NCBI GenBank assembly: GCA_023052935.1
Contig: CM041294.1
Span: 38,587,236 to 38,651,235, forward strand
Length of the DNA stretch: 64,000 nucleotides
Direction of reading: 5' to 3'
DNA from: Piezodorus guildinii
Lineage: Eukaryota; Arthropoda; Insecta; Hemiptera; Pentatomidae
The position numbers were made by a program, and so were the translations under genes. The notes below the pieces were generated by a model. The model ran no database searches and was not told the DNA's origin. It saw only the letters and a program-made list of their open reading frames with translations. Positions 21,126 through 32,929 of the stretch are shown here, one piece after another; the stretch's first letter is position 1; every line of letters starts with the position of its first letter.

Positions 21126-21409
21126 GTATAGGTATTAATATCCAGAGTAATTTACTTTATTATTGAGCATTTTTTATAGTGTTTTAAAACACTCGAAGCC
21201 TTAGCAGTGGGAGTATTTTTTTTTTGTTCTGATTTGCCTTGGTTGGGTTCCTTCCTCTCCCTTAAAATCTTCCTGTAGAATATATTTGTCACTCGAATCG
21301 AATATTAAGTAAGATTTTCTGTTATTTAAAATACAATTTTAATATTATTTTTATTATATTAAAACTTAAAATTAAAAAAAATAATAATAAAAAAATAAAT
21401 AACCTTTTG

Positions 21410-21560
21410 AGTACACTTTGAATAGCTCAAATCATGCTCAGCGCCAGGTTGTTACCCCTATTTTGTTACCCGCTTTATATAAAGTGGGTACTTAGCATCT
21501 CTATGCTAAGTGTGCCGCAAGAGGGTCTCCTAATCTCAAGTTCGATCCGCAACTAATTGT
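21410..21560 (-). mobile_element. SINE family C, body remnant
   Basis: Blocks TCATGCTCAGCGCCA, AAAGTGGGTACTTAGCATC and GTGTGCCGCAAGAGGGTCTCC correspond to the minus-strand family C body at 28.98 and 45.6 kb. Confidence 0.5.
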
Positions 21561-21659
21561 TAAATACGCTGTCTCGGTCGGTTCGAACTTCGAATAAGCG
21601 ACTAGAATAAACAGGGTAAAACCAACAAATTCTAAAAGAGTGACTAAATGCCAAATTAA

Positions 21660-22376
21660 TTTAATTTAAGTAAAATGTCAATGGGTATATTTCAAGAGCG
21701 TTATTTTTTCTGATCAAGTTTTTAATTTTATTAGTCGCCAAATCTTTTGCATTATAATAGTTGTTTTTTTTTAGGTTTTTTTTCACTTCGATGTTGTATT
21801 AGCCAGTTTAGTAATATATATATTTTTATAATAAAAACAGGTTAAACGTAAGATTGCAATATGATATCAAATAGCTAGTTGGTTTAGATGTCTTCCAAAA
21901 ACAGTTTATTTAAATAAACTTTAACGAGTCTTTAATTGAAGTAAAATGGCAATGGGGTTGTTTCAAGGGCATTCTTTTTGTAAATGAAGTTTTTTATTTT
22001 ATTAGTCGTCAAATCGTTTGCATTATAATAGTTTTTATTTATTTTTTTATTTTAATTTATTTATGGATATAGTATTAGCCAGTTTACTAATATATATATA
22101 GTTATAATAAAAACAGGTTAAACGGAAGATTGCAATATGATATCAAAAAGCTAGTTGGTTTCTATGTCTTCCAAAAACAGTTTATTTCCATAAACTTTAA
22201 CGAGTCAACGTTTCGGGGACCTTTCCCATCATCAGGACTCGCTTTACTTTCTATCACATTATATTTTAATATATCAGATAATTTGTCAATAAAACGTTGT
22301 CTTGTTAAAGTTTATTGAAATTAACTGTTTTTTGAAGACATAGATACCAACTAATTATTTGATGTATATATTTTTG
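21660..22376 (-). mobile_element. Penelope-type tandem terminal repeats with hammerhead and inverted tail
   Basis: Two direct units, 21660-21930 and 21931-22206 (271 and 276 bp, imperfect). Each ends on the plus strand with CTTTAACGAGTC. A minus-strand hammerhead core follows at 22207-22235. Beyond it, 22290-22376 is an inverted, diverged copy of the unit end. This layout of direct terminal repeats plus an inverted flank with a minimal hammerhead is that of Penelope-like element ends. No RT or GIY-YIG coding lies between them, so this is a non-coding remnant or a short non-autonomous form. Confidence 0.65.
22201..22241 (-). ncRNA. Hammerhead ribozyme, best-formed copy in window
   Basis: Minus strand: CGAGTC (stem I, 22241-22236), CTGATGA (22235-22229), a GGGA/TCCC stem II with AAGG loop, GAAA (22214-22211), C, GTT (22209-22207), then GACTCG (22206-22201). 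The two stem I strands are perfectly complementary over 6 bp and extend to 8 with one wobble. Cleavage would be expected 3' of the GTT, between 22207 and 22206. Stem III is reduced to the C-G step, as in the dimer-acting variants described for Penelope-like elements. Confidence 0.7.
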
Positions 22377-23879
22377 CTTTAAACAAGCTATCTTAAGAGG
22401 TGTAATTGGTAAATAATTATTTGAGTATCCTTGACTTCATTTGTATTTACAATGATGAGGACATTTTATTTTCTAATTAGATGTTGACATGACATATATA
22501 TATTTTTTTTAAATTATTTAAGTATAGGTTTAAACAATTTATGAAAGTGAAATGACGAAAGGTTGACGTAAGCGCTAAGCGTTAGCCTCATTGGGAAGGT
22601 TCTATTTGGGCGAGTTCAAAAAGGTCAGAGCGATGACCCTTTTTTTCACCGTTCCTTTGTTCGATTCTCTCTCTCACATCTCTAGAAATATATTTCGCAA
22701 TCTATATATCACTATTGCGTTATTTAACTGATCTCTTCGATAAATGTTTATTTTTATTTCGAAAGATTATTGAATCGATTTAAATTAATTTCGGAACGTT
22801 TTAATAATATTAATAATAAAAGTTTTCTTATTCTAAAAATTACAAGACCTTTCATTATTTTTTATTTTTATATATCATCACAATTAGGTATTTAGTTTTT
22901 TAAATTATTAATTTATAATGCACCTTTAATTCTCATGAATATGCATGTTTCTATGACCATTATCACACATTGGTCTATGATTTTTTTATTTATTGTTGCC
23001 TCAGCTGCTGAATGGCCGAGTTTAAACTCGTACAAAAATATGACTCGAAAATCGCGTGTTTCCATGTTCATATTTGGAGGTATACTAAAAAGTGGGTAAT
23101 TGATTGGGAAGCTAATGTTTATAATACAAAGGTAGAGGATTAGTAACTGTTTACTTCAAATATGTAAACATTCGGAAGAAAACAACAGAGACCTGCAAAA
23201 TCCTTTATGTATTTTAGAAACTATATAAACGGACATATCATGTGAAACAGCCCGATATGTTCTATAAAAAAAAAAAAAATAAAATAAAAAATAATAATAA
23301 TTTTACTATGGTCTTATAATTTATCACATTGTTTAACTGTAGAGACAGTTATTGAATACTAATTACATGTAATTATATTCAATTAATAAATGATTTAAAA
23401 AAAGATTGACTGATCATTCTGTCAATTTATATTCAAGGAAAATTGGCATTCAGGAATGCAAAGTTCCAAATGCAATACCTCCATTATAGCTTCACCGATT
23501 TCAATTATTCTTTTTTTGTTAAGTATGGAATTTAATTTTCAATCGAACAGTATTATTTCATTGGGAAGGACTGACAGATTCTATTCTATTTAATATTCAG
23601 ATACTATCAGAGACCTCAACTTTTTTTGTTGGGGAAGGGTTATTCATTTTTTTCGTTGGCCTATTACTAAGGTTCAATTTTAAAAATAATAAACCAAAAT
23701 TTTCTTGTTATTATAAATTCCTATTATTAAATTTTATAAATTGTTATTATTATAAATTCTTATTCTTGCATTGTTGGGCTTTCACTCCTACAATCGTCCC
23801 TGAATTTAAGAAAGGCATCCATATTAGACCGAATCGTCTGCAGTTATTACTTCACTCAAAACTTTCGTATTTTAGTTTT
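22377..23879. other. AT-rich DNA
   Basis: No gene, SINE boxes or terminal repeats recognised. Includes A-runs near 23267-23300. A GC-richer patch at 22565-22680 is unassigned. Confidence 0.45.
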
Positions 23880-23892
23880 ATCTGATTACGAG

Positions 23893-24173
23893 GAGATCAC
23901 TTGTAGCTGGGTGGTTAGCATAATAGCCTCCTATGCCAAAGGTCACGGGTTCAAATCCTTAGATGGTCCTAGGATTTTTATTGGGAGTAAAAAATCCTTA
24001 GTTATGCCGTCTTTCGGAGGGACGATAAAAGGTGTAGCCTATGCAATGTCAGGTACTCGTTAAAGATCCCTATCCTAATAAAACCTGGATAGGCAAAATT
24101 TAGGACTCCCAATGTAGCATCGTCCGATTAGCCTTAGTAGCATGAAGTGACGTTAAATGAATAAACAACAAAC
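23893..24173 (+). mobile_element. tRNA-derived SINE (family A), full length
   Basis: 281 bp. The tRNA-like head has an A box (TAGCTGGGTGG at 23904-23914) and a B box (GGTTCAAATCC at 23948-23958). The body follows with CCTAGGATTTTTATTGGGAG and GACTCCCAATGTAGCATCGTC. The 3' end is AGTGACGTTAAATGAATAA. A perfect 13-bp TSD, ATCTGATTACGAG, lies at 23880-23892 and 24174-24186. Such SINEs are transcribed by Pol III and moved by a LINE enzyme. It is not a tRNA gene: there is no acceptor stem pairing. Confidence 0.9.
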
Positions 24174-24186
24174 ATCTGATTACGAG

Positions 24187-25025
24187 AGTATTTTTTGAAC
24201 TAATAATCTATTGTGGAAGCTTAGACAGTTTGGAACAGCTGTTTCTATGAAAACAATCATGATCTATTAGATAAGACTAATTTATTAGAGAAGTACTATA
24301 TTTCTAATTTATGTATATTGCGTATTATATTATTTCTGCTGTTGTTCCACCCGGAAGTCCCTTAATTAATCACCTTGAAAAGTTTTTTTAGTAGCAGTTC
24401 CTGTTCTAAAAATAATATGATTTACGAACGTCGACGAAATGGTTAGATTTCCTTCTTTTTCTTATTTAAACAGGACCGTGGGCCGTATCGATTTTATTGT
24501 TCTTGAAGAACGAAATCAGATCCAGAAGTTCCGGTTTTTATTCGGTATAGGGAAGTTACATTATAATTTTACCGATAGGAGGAAATAGTGTAATAGCTAT
24601 GCGGAGGGAGAGGAGGGCTAGGGCAGTGAGAATTTATGTGGTCCAAGTGTGGGGCCAATTTCCCTGGCGGGAAGAGATTTAGGGCTGGCAACGACAATAT
24701 CGATCCGGTCCACCTTTCTATCCTCCTCTTCGGGGGAGATCTGTCTCCAGGAAGTAGGAGCTGCTGGAGGACATCAAGGAGGTAGGCTGTATACCAGTCG
24801 GGAGAAACGGTCATTATGATTTTTAATATTATATATATTTTAAATTGATAAATATTGTCCAAAACACTCATTGCTATTTTGATGATACTAGTTGTAACCT
24901 ATGCTCTTGCAAAATATTTTATTTTGCTATCAGTAAATTAGCTACTCTTCAGCTATTTATGTACAACGGATGTAGTTGGAGTTTAGTTTCAGATCTTAAT
25001 TTTATTCAATCAAATTTACAATAAC
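24187..25025. other. Unassigned; GC-richer block at 24560-24800
   Basis: 24560-24800 is purine/GC-rich with a minus-strand frame of 100 codons (24569-24871) rich in Pro, Leu and Ser. No domain recognised; it may be retroelement UTR. The rest is AT-rich. Confidence 0.35.
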
Positions 25026-25029
25026 ATAA

Positions 25030-25108
25030 TAGTATTTAGCGAGAAGCATAATAGCCCTCTGCCCCTAATGTCGTGAGTTCTAACTCGGCAGATGGTCCTT
25101 GGATTTTT
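25030..25108 (+). mobile_element. SINE family A head remnant
   Basis: GCGAGAAGCATAATAGCCC, a decayed B box (GTGAGTTCTAACTCG), then GATGGTCCTTGGATTTTT, in family A order. Truncated at the A/T tail, where it meets a LINE 3' end. Confidence 0.55.
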
Positions 25109-25609
25109 TAATAATAATAGGCTTGCCGAACCCGAAGGTTCTATGCCGATACCTTCAAATTCTGCTTACACAAACTCGTCCAATGATAACCGCTCAAACC
25201 CAAGCCCCTGATCTCAGACATAGCGCAATCCCCCCAGCGACACTTCGGCCTACTAATCGGTAAATTGCACAACCGCTTTTTCGGAATTCGTTCCACACGA
25301 AGCCCAGCAACATTACACGATAATTATGCTCACAGGGTGCAAGCCCCGCAATTCAGCGTTGTGCAACTTTCTGAATTTCTCAGTGGCTTCATCCCTTTTA
25401 GGACCAAATGTTTTACGTAGTTCCTTATTCTCGAAAACTTGAAGGTGCTGTTCATCCTTCAAAGTAAGCGACCACGTTTTACATCCGTATAAAACCGCCG
25501 AGAGAATAATAGTTTTATAAATTCTAATCTTTAAGTTTCGTGATAGAAGCCGCGAGCTAAGTAATTTTGCGACTAAATAATGACACGTATTTCTTGACTT
25601 TGATTGCAT
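25105..25609 (-). mobile_element. LINE 3' end (LHNAE family), 5'-truncated
   Basis: On the minus strand the frame 25609-25313 reads KIRIYKTIILSAVLYGCKTW, SLTLKDEQHLQVFENKELRK and GPKRDEATEKFRKLHNAELR, the region C-terminal to the RT core of an APE-type LINE. After a frame break the last ~200 bp correspond to the end of the plus-strand copy at 29.5-29.8 kb, including the TCGAACCTTCGGG-like block and a (TTA)n tail (25105-25120). Endonuclease and RT core are absent. Clade not assigned. Confidence 0.75.
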
Positions 25610-25924
25610 TTCTTTCTAGATTTTTTTTTTTAATTGAGTAAGATTTCTTAGTTATCTAGTCATTCGGAGGAGACGTATAATGGCGGTCCAGAGTTTGTGA
25701 GATGTTAGATGCTCGTATGTGTATTAAACCTGTATAGGCAAAATTTATTGGACTCACTGTTGCATTGTCTGATTAGCCAAAGAAGCTAGAAAGAAACATA
25801 AACCAACATTTACCTCATTATATTAAGAGTTTTATGAAAGCAGAGAAAAGAACACCGAGTCAAAAAAAAAAACAAAAAAAAAAACACCTTTACAACATAG
25901 TATAATGACATTTACAACTTATAT

Positions 25925-25973
<49 letters not shown>

Positions 25974-27047
25974 TTTTTTTTTATCATTACATTTATATAA
26001 GATTTGGCGCTGCTTTATATTCATTCGAAATTAATTTTAAATAAAGTTATTTATTTTTTTCCCCATATTGTCTTAACAAATCTGAGAAATTTTAGCTTAA
26101 ATGATATTTAATCCTCCTTAGGATCAAGTTAATTTTTTTTTTTTTTTAATTGTTCATCGTCTTCATTGAAAATGTTATTAATTATATTTATATACTTTTA
26201 TAACATCTTATTTCAATTTTAAGAAAATTGGTAATAACAAATTTATTTAGTAACTATAATTTATATTGATTTCAGATGAATATGGTGCGTTCATTTTCAG
26301 CGCTTTAAGCTTCTGGAAATGTTAATAAGTTTATTTAGATATATATATTTACAAATAAAACTTAATACCAATAAAAGTATATATTTTTTTAAATTTAGAA
26401 ATCTATATGGTTAAATTTGGATTGGATTTTCCAATCCAACGGACATTCCAATCTATTTGGGAATTTCATCTGAAAGGAAACTTGACTCTGCAAATAAAAG
26501 CCCCCCAGTCCCCATAGAGGTAACTAATTATATACGACAAACAACTTGAGCAGAGCTAATTTTAGCAGATATATAAAATACTTTAACATAATATCACTAT
26601 TACTTTAACATAGTAATAGGCGGGATAGCAGAGGCGAAGGCTGCGGGTAGTAGACTGGGTCAGGGCCAGCGCGAGAGCTTAACTGATACTAAAACTCGAT
26701 TCGCCCCAGTCTGCTCCACATAAATCGATATTTTCGCTTCTAATCGAGATATTTATTGTCATTAATGCTAATATGTGATTACCAATTGGTTCATGCGTTT
26801 ATTATTTAACCTCTGATGATATATTCAGATATTTTAAAGAATATTTAACTTATAATCATTATCTGATCTTTTTGAATGATTTATTAGTTCGTTTATATTT
26901 TATTATATAGCCTTATTCACTTTATACTTCCTCTCATGAGATTTTTTATTATTATGAATAAGAGTGATGAATTTAATTTAATTATTTATTAAATTTCAAT
27001 TGATAGATTTAATTAGGACATTAAATAACGTTTTACAATCAAGCTTA
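25610..27047. other. AT-rich DNA with (TA)n tract
   Basis: (TA)n at about 25919-25972. A GC-richer block at 26620-26720 contains an inverted pair AGACTGGG / CCCAGTCT about 75 bp apart. No gene recognised. Confidence 0.45.
25919..25972. repeat. (TA)n microsatellite
   Basis: Nearly pure TA with one AA interruption. Confidence 0.9.
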
Positions 27048-27053
27048 TCTATA

Positions 27054-28384
27054 TCTATATATACAAAAATCTCGTTTCACAATGTTTGTTCGGGATAAAC
27101 TCTGAAATTACTGAACCGACTTTGATCAAACTTCGTAAGTATCCGTTATTTGGTCCAACTTAAATGATAGGATAGTTTTTATTACTGTTCTAAATGGTTG
27201 AAAAATATATTTTTGTAAAAAGTAAAACAAAATTTGTTTAACTATGGCAACAGTGGTTCTCAGTAAAACCTTCCCATATCTTCACATATGTGATTATTAA
27301 TTAAAAGTATTAGTGTGCGTTGGTTGTTTCTATGTGTTCTTATTTATAAAATATACATTCACTTTATAGTTTCCAGTTATAATAAAATACATATTACTAT
27401 ACGTTCCCAGAAAAATTATAAGTACTTTTTTGAATGGCTTGCTATGAGTCATGACTTGCAATGAGTTATGAGTTGCAAAGGTTATGTTTAAAAGATAAAA
27501 CGATGTTATTGAATAATTTGGATGTGGCTACTTGGTACTGCTATGTAATTGTAACATTGAGTAAATAAAATTGATATCTGACATGAAATAATAATCTTTT
27601 ATTTATCATAAACAGAGTAGTTCATTGCTATTCACCTGTATTTCTTTCATATAACCTCATTCAACATAGTCACTATCAACATCTTTCGTAATTTGTAGCA
27701 ATTTTATTTTAAATTATTTTATTTATCAAATTGAATTCACCAAACCGCAAACAAAGATAAAGATTTGTAGTTTTTGTTCTATTTTCAATGTTTCTCGATA
27801 TTTATAGTTATATTAGAATTATTATAGTTATAGGTTAAGTTGTTTTTAAATAACTTTCCTCATCAACCATAATTCTAACTTTAGTCTAATAAGTTGCCAT
27901 TTAATTCTGTTAAATATACAATAGCGATCCAGTTGAAGGAGACATACCCAAAATACCCGATATATTTTAGCTGTAACGTAATCGTGGTATATCGTCACGT
28001 TTGCAACATAAATGTGATTGGTATTGATACAACGAGTGGGAATATTTTCACTTGAAAACAACTTTGATATAATATAAAAATATAATTGTTAAAAATATAA
28101 TATTTATATTTCTTGAAAATTTATACGTCTTATAATAATAGATTAGTTATTGACCGTTTTGACTATATGGTTAAGAAGTTGGTTAAGGGTTAAGCCACCA
28201 AGAAAACACTCCAGTAAGAAAAAATAAAATAAGTTTGTTTTATTGGTAGTTTTTTTGTGACCACATCCCCAAAACAACTGCTCCATCATATTTGTTTTAT
28301 AGTTACTACTTTTAAACGCATTTATGCAAATTTAAAAAAAGACAAAATAAAATATTCGCGTGCAAAGCCGCGGGTTACAGCTAG
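27054..28384 (+). mobile_element. Non-autonomous Helitron, 1.33 kb
   Basis: The 5' end TCTATATATACAAAAATCTC runs into the CCGACTTTGATCAAACTTCG block common in insect Helitrons. The 3' end GCCGCGGGTTACAGCTAG stops at CTAG (28381-28384) followed by T. A hairpin CGCG...CGCG lies 9-10 bases before CTAG. An alternative TC start is at 27048. The interior is AT-rich with no Rep/helicase frame. A block at 28190-28310 resembles the tail of the hammerhead-bearing element at 3.4 kb, so some capture or nested insertion is likely. Confidence 0.7.
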
Positions 28385-28895
28385 TTCTTTTATATTTTAT
28401 TAAATAATTTTTCTATAATCTTCTTTATTAATTCATTAAGTAGTTATTTCATAGTCAATCTTGACACCCCAACCTTTGTTATCTTATTTAAATCGATTAT
28501 TCCCCCTTATCGTACTTCTTGGGGTTGCACCCAGTGGACTAGGGTGGGAGGGACAGGTACTGACTGATAGGAGGGGGGAAGTAGTCGATGTGTGACGGAC
28601 ATCGAAGTTAAATTATCGATTACACGTCTGAAGAGTGGCTCAGATACTAATAAGATATTTACGCTGAATTTCTCTTAGAATTGAATGAACTTAAAGGGCA
28701 TCCGAGGTACACGGTGGTAGTAATTGGAAAATCAGTGTTGACAGTGGATGTTAACTTGCTATTGTGATGGTACTCCATATCAACCTATTTTTGATTAAAC
28801 TTTATTTTATTTTTTATTTTTATAACTTATATGATACAATAATCACAGTTAAAAATAATATTTAATGTATTTGATATCCTTAAACTTGTACCTCT
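28385..28895. other. Unassigned DNA
   Basis: 28465-28630 is GC-richer and contains G-rich runs; no frame or termini recognised. Confidence 0.35.
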
Positions 28896-28904
28896 ACAAT
28901 TCAT

Positions 28905-29097
28905 GGAATGGCTCGATTTCAGCACATATGGAGATCCGTACTATTTCACGGCCAATGGCCTTGCAAGGAGGTGATCAGGCCTAAGTCATGCTCGGCCCCC
29001 AATTTCTAACTTTATAGAGGCTAGGTGTGCCCCAGGAGGGTCTCCATACCCTAGGGTCGCTCCAGGGCTAAAATAACAGAATAAATAATTCTGCCAC
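28905..29097 (-). mobile_element. SINE family C, 5'-truncated
   Basis: The reverse complement contains AGAATTATTTATTCTGTTA, then GGAGACCCTCCTGGGGC and GGCCATTGGCCGTGAAATAG, matching the body of the full copy at 45.42-45.76 kb. The tRNA-like head is missing; a J2 LINE starts 30 bp further on. Confidence 0.7.
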
Positions 29098-29126
29098 ATA
29101 TATCTGATATATCTAGATTTAAAAAA

Positions 29127-29395
29127 ATGCCCGTACCAGGTATCACACCTTCCATGAAAAACTCCACTCCCACTCAAATCCATTAGTTTCAATCCTTGCT
29201 TCCTCTTCCATTCCTGATAATCCTCCGAGGCGTCTGAAAAGAAGATGGCCTCGAGACCTTCTTGTTTAGACTCACTACCAAAGAGTGCTGCCAATGGGCA
29301 GTTTCTCTTCATGTTCATTCCATGTGTTATAACATTACAGCATATTTACTTGATGTATTTTTTGTACAGTTGTAAATTTCAATAAAAAAAAATAT
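29127..29395 (+). mobile_element. Jockey-like LINE (J2), short 3' copy
   Basis: Reads ARTRYHTFHEKLHSHSNPL then SSSIPDNPPRRLKRRWPRDL in one open frame to the TAG at 29267-29269. The J2 3' UTR (AGAGTGCTGCCAATGGGCAG) and an A-rich tail running into a TA repeat follow. 5'-truncated to about 270 bp. Confidence 0.85.
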
Positions 29396-29457
29396 ATATA
29401 TATAAACAATAAAAAAGTATATATATATTTATTAAACATTTTGTTTTGGTATAACTT

Positions 29458-29805
29458 TACAAGAGAGATGAGGCCACTGGGAAGTTTAGAAGGTTGCACA
29501 ACGCGGAATTGCGGAACTTGTATACTGTGAATATAATTGAGCTGATTGCATCGCGGAGACTCAAATGGACGAGTAAAGTTGTTGGGCTCGATGACGAGCG
29601 GATTCCGAGAAAGTTGGTATTTACTGATCCGACTGGTAGGCGTCCGAAAGGTAGGCCGAAGCGTAGATGGGAGGATCGCGTTAAGACTGATCTCGGGGGT
29701 TTGGGCTTGAATGGTGAACACTGGACGAGTCTGTGTAGGCGGAATTTGGTGGTATCGGCATCGAACCTTCGGGTTCGCTAAGCCTATTATTATTATTATT
29801 TGCTT
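29458..29805 (+). mobile_element. LINE 3' end (LHNAE family)
   Basis: The open frame to TAA at 29779-29781 starts RDEATGKFRRLHNAELRNLY and continues IASRRLKWTSKVVGLDDE, then GRRPKGRPKRRWEDRVKTDL and WTSLCRRNLVVSASNLRVR. It is the intact C-terminal end of a LINE polyprotein, followed by a CTAAGCC(TAT)n tail. Same family as the minus-strand copy at 25.1-25.6 kb. RT core absent; 5'-truncated. Confidence 0.8.
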
Positions 29806-30755
29806 TTATTAAAAATAATCAATCCTTTTCCCTCTTCTGTCATTATCTTAAGAATACTGTCAGAATCGTGAACTGTCGTGTCTACCTTTTGTTTTTTAAC
29901 CAAACCGAACCACATAACTTTCAAAAGAAGTCAATTCTTTGAAAATTCGCATTAAAACTAATGAGTTTTTGCTATATATCTGTTGTTTTTTTAACGATTG
30001 GGCAGATAACCAATCTAAAATTACTTCAGTAAAGAAGTAAGCTTCTAAGCGCTAAAAGTTATAAATCAATGTTTGGAGTTTGAAAAATAATGATTACACT
30101 TTTACAGCTGATGTCAAGACAAAAACCATCATCATTTATTTAATTATTTTTTAGAAATGAAGTAGAATATATATATATTCAAGTAATTATTGAATGATTA
30201 TTATTGGTCATTAATTAATTATTGCCTCAAAATTTGGTTTACATTTCGTGTTGCATCTTTTGCATAGTGCAGCTATTTGATTTATACTTTGAGGTGTTTC
30301 TGTAATTTTCTACTACGTTTAGTTTTTAAACTGCAATTAAAAAAAAAAGTAATAATTAAAAGGAGAAAAGTAGATCGAGTAAATAATCGAGGTTTAAAAA
30401 ATGAAGAGATAATTAACACGTCATTTGTCATTCCACTATAATTACTGAGCGAATGTGAAAAGTTATACGTATACTGGAATTTTTTTCTCATTCCACTTCG
30501 TCATAGACACAAGCTTTATCATGTTGAGTTTTTATTCATCATATTACTAACAGTATAGAACAATAAAGAAAACAATGCCTTATATTTATTGCGACTTAAA
30601 AATTTGATTACGTCAGATCTATGGTAGCAGATCTATAGATTTTCATGTTTAGCCTATTATGAGAATAATTTTAGACCGCATGATTAAATATTTTACGTTA
30701 GTTCAAGTTTTTTATCATAGTTCAGGGTTTACAAGAAAATATTTAATGACCCTTA
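29806..30755. other. Unassigned AT-rich DNA
   Basis: No gene or repeat ends recognised. Confidence 0.45.
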
Positions 30756-30764
30756 TACACATTC

Positions 30765-31606
30765 ATATTTCTCTCATGCGGATGACACTTGTGTGTTATC
30801 AGTCAATAACGATCCAACTGGTGCCTCTCAAACTATCCAATCCCACATCAGAGACCTTGAGGTATGGTGTCAGAATTGGCGAATTAAAATAAATTTCAAC
30901 AAATCCCACCAAATAACCTTTACCCTTCGTCGTAAACCTATGACATCCTGCCCTACAGTATCCTTTAATAAGATTCCGCTTGTTCCGGTTGAACAGATCC
31001 GCTACCTAGGACTTCTACTTGACAAACGTCTAAAATGGAATCCCCACACTAGACTGAAACGACAAGAAACTGCTCGTCGCTTTCGGTTACTTCAACACTT
31101 ACTAGACAAACGGTCAAAGCTTCCTCTTAACTACAAAAGACTCATCGACATGAACATCATAAGACCTATCTGGACTTATGGAGTAGAGCTATGGGGGTCT
31201 ACTAAACCATCGAATTCCTCTCGTATCCAATCCTTACAATCCAAAATCCTTCGTAAAATCCCCAATGCTCCATATTTTGTCACGAATAAACGTATCCATA
31301 AAGACCTTAATGTTCCATATGTTACTGATTTAGCCGGAACCAGGTATCATTCATTCCATGAAAAACTCCATTCCCACTCTTATCCACTGGTTTCCATTCT
31401 GTCTTCCTCCTCAATTCCTGATAAACCTCCGAGGCGTCTGAAAAGAAGATGGCCCCGAGACCTTCTAGTTTAGGATATATTTAGAGTGCTGCCAATGGGT
31501 TGTGTCTCTACATGTATTTCATGTCAATTTACCATATGCCCATCACATTTAATAGATGTCTTTTGTATACAGTTGTAAATATCAATAAATATGTTTAAAA
31601 TGAGAA
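30765..31606 (+). mobile_element. Jockey-like LINE (J2), longest copy in window
   Basis: Starts within the RT FADD box, which reads HADDTCVLSVNND (near 30775) instead of ADD preceded by F or Y. An intact frame continues to TAG at 31471-31473: TIQSHIRDLEVWCQNWRIKI, IRYLGLLLDKRLKWNPHTR, PIWTYGVELWGSTKPSNSS and PPRRLKRRWPRDLLV. The 3' UTR of 130 bp has AGAGTGCTGCCAATGGG and an AATAAATATG tail. It serves as the reference for other J2 copies here. About 230 residues of the RT C-terminus are present; the rest of the element was lost by 5' truncation. Confidence 0.85.
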
Positions 31607-32925
31607 AAAAAAAATTGTTGTCTCAACTGAATGAAATATATAGTGATATTGAATGGTTTCTGCTCCATCCCCCCATTCCAAGATCGATAGAGCAGTTAGT
31701 GGATCCCTCGCCGACAGTAACGAAAGGAAAAAAAGAAAAAAAAAAAAGAGAGAGAGACTGTATATGGAAGGGTGAGGGAAGGGTGGGTTGCGTCATCTAA
31801 TTGTTTGCCAGCGGAAAGCGAAAACCTGTTATCCACCAAATATCGATTCTCCACTTGCTTCCAGCGGTCCAGTGTTCGGAACGTTTCAGCCATTTGATCA
31901 AGGTACTGACTGTTCCATGTCCGATGGGTGTTGCTCCATATGATTACCTCCATTATTCAGCTTACCTTCATCCATATGCCCTTAAGTTCGTTTTACTTAT
32001 CACCAGGGACCGGATTTTCGTATGGTAACGAAAAACTTGAAATCCGAAATAAAAAGATTTGTAAAAATCAAAAAAGAGTAATATTCATCTTAAAAAGACA
32101 AGAAAAATAGCTTTTTGCTTCATTTATAAAACGAAAATGACAAATAATTTATGTTTGAAGTATTATATCTTTATAAAAACCATTAAAAAAATTGCTGGAT
32201 ATGCCACTTGTAACTCAGACAAAATCAGGGTAATTTTAATTAAAAAGCAAATTACAATGAACTTAAATCTAAATAAAAGTGGAGCTCGACCTTGAAAGTA
32301 TAACTGATATAACAATATCTACCTTAAGGCTGACATTGACATTAAACATTGAAAAATATAAAAATAATATGAATGAAACTTCAATTAAATTTTATTGCCG
32401 CACAGAAAGGACCCAATAACCGATGCAAACCATCTAATATAGCAATCGATGAATTTAATAATGTTTATGAGAAATATGAATATTGAAATATGTATGTTTA
32501 TCTTTTATATTACTTATGTAAGACGAGTAAATAAGTTAAAAAATTACATTTAATGTTAATAAATTCATTGAATGAAAAAATGAAAAACACAGAATATTAA
32601 ATTGCGATATATTATTAATTAGTTGATAAATCAGACAGTTGTTCGGATTTGAAGCTGACGCACGCAAAAAATAGAATGTTGAAAAACATGGTAATCCGGT
32701 ATCTAATTATCAAAAATTTAAACATTCATCTTTTCTCTGTTTTCATAATTATTGAAACATGCCTGATGATGTTGATTTGTATGTGTGTGTGTGTGTCTTG
32801 AAAATCAGTAAAAATGAAGTTCGAAAGGAAATGAAGTCGATATCACAGGCTTGAATGCATGTTGTATTTATTTGGAAACTTATTTAGTAAATGGCTTTCT
32901 TAAAGGAATTAGGATTTTTGAAATT
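31607..32925. other. Unassigned DNA
   Basis: 31620-32040 is less AT-rich, with overlapping frames of 60-85 codons on both strands but no domain. The remainder is AT-rich. No gene supported. Confidence 0.4.
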
Positions 32926-32929
32926 ACTG

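Noticed and set aside
23893..23970. tRNA gene
   Set aside because: A and B boxes are present, but there is no cloverleaf with a paired acceptor stem, and the sequence is the head of a repeated SINE with TSDs. The same applies to 41.95-42.02, 45.68-45.76, 53.56-53.63 and 62.24-62.31 kb.
29335..29721. 128-codon minus-strand frame
   Set aside because: Shadow of the LINE C-terminal frame on the plus strand at 29.46-29.78 kb and of a J2 tail.
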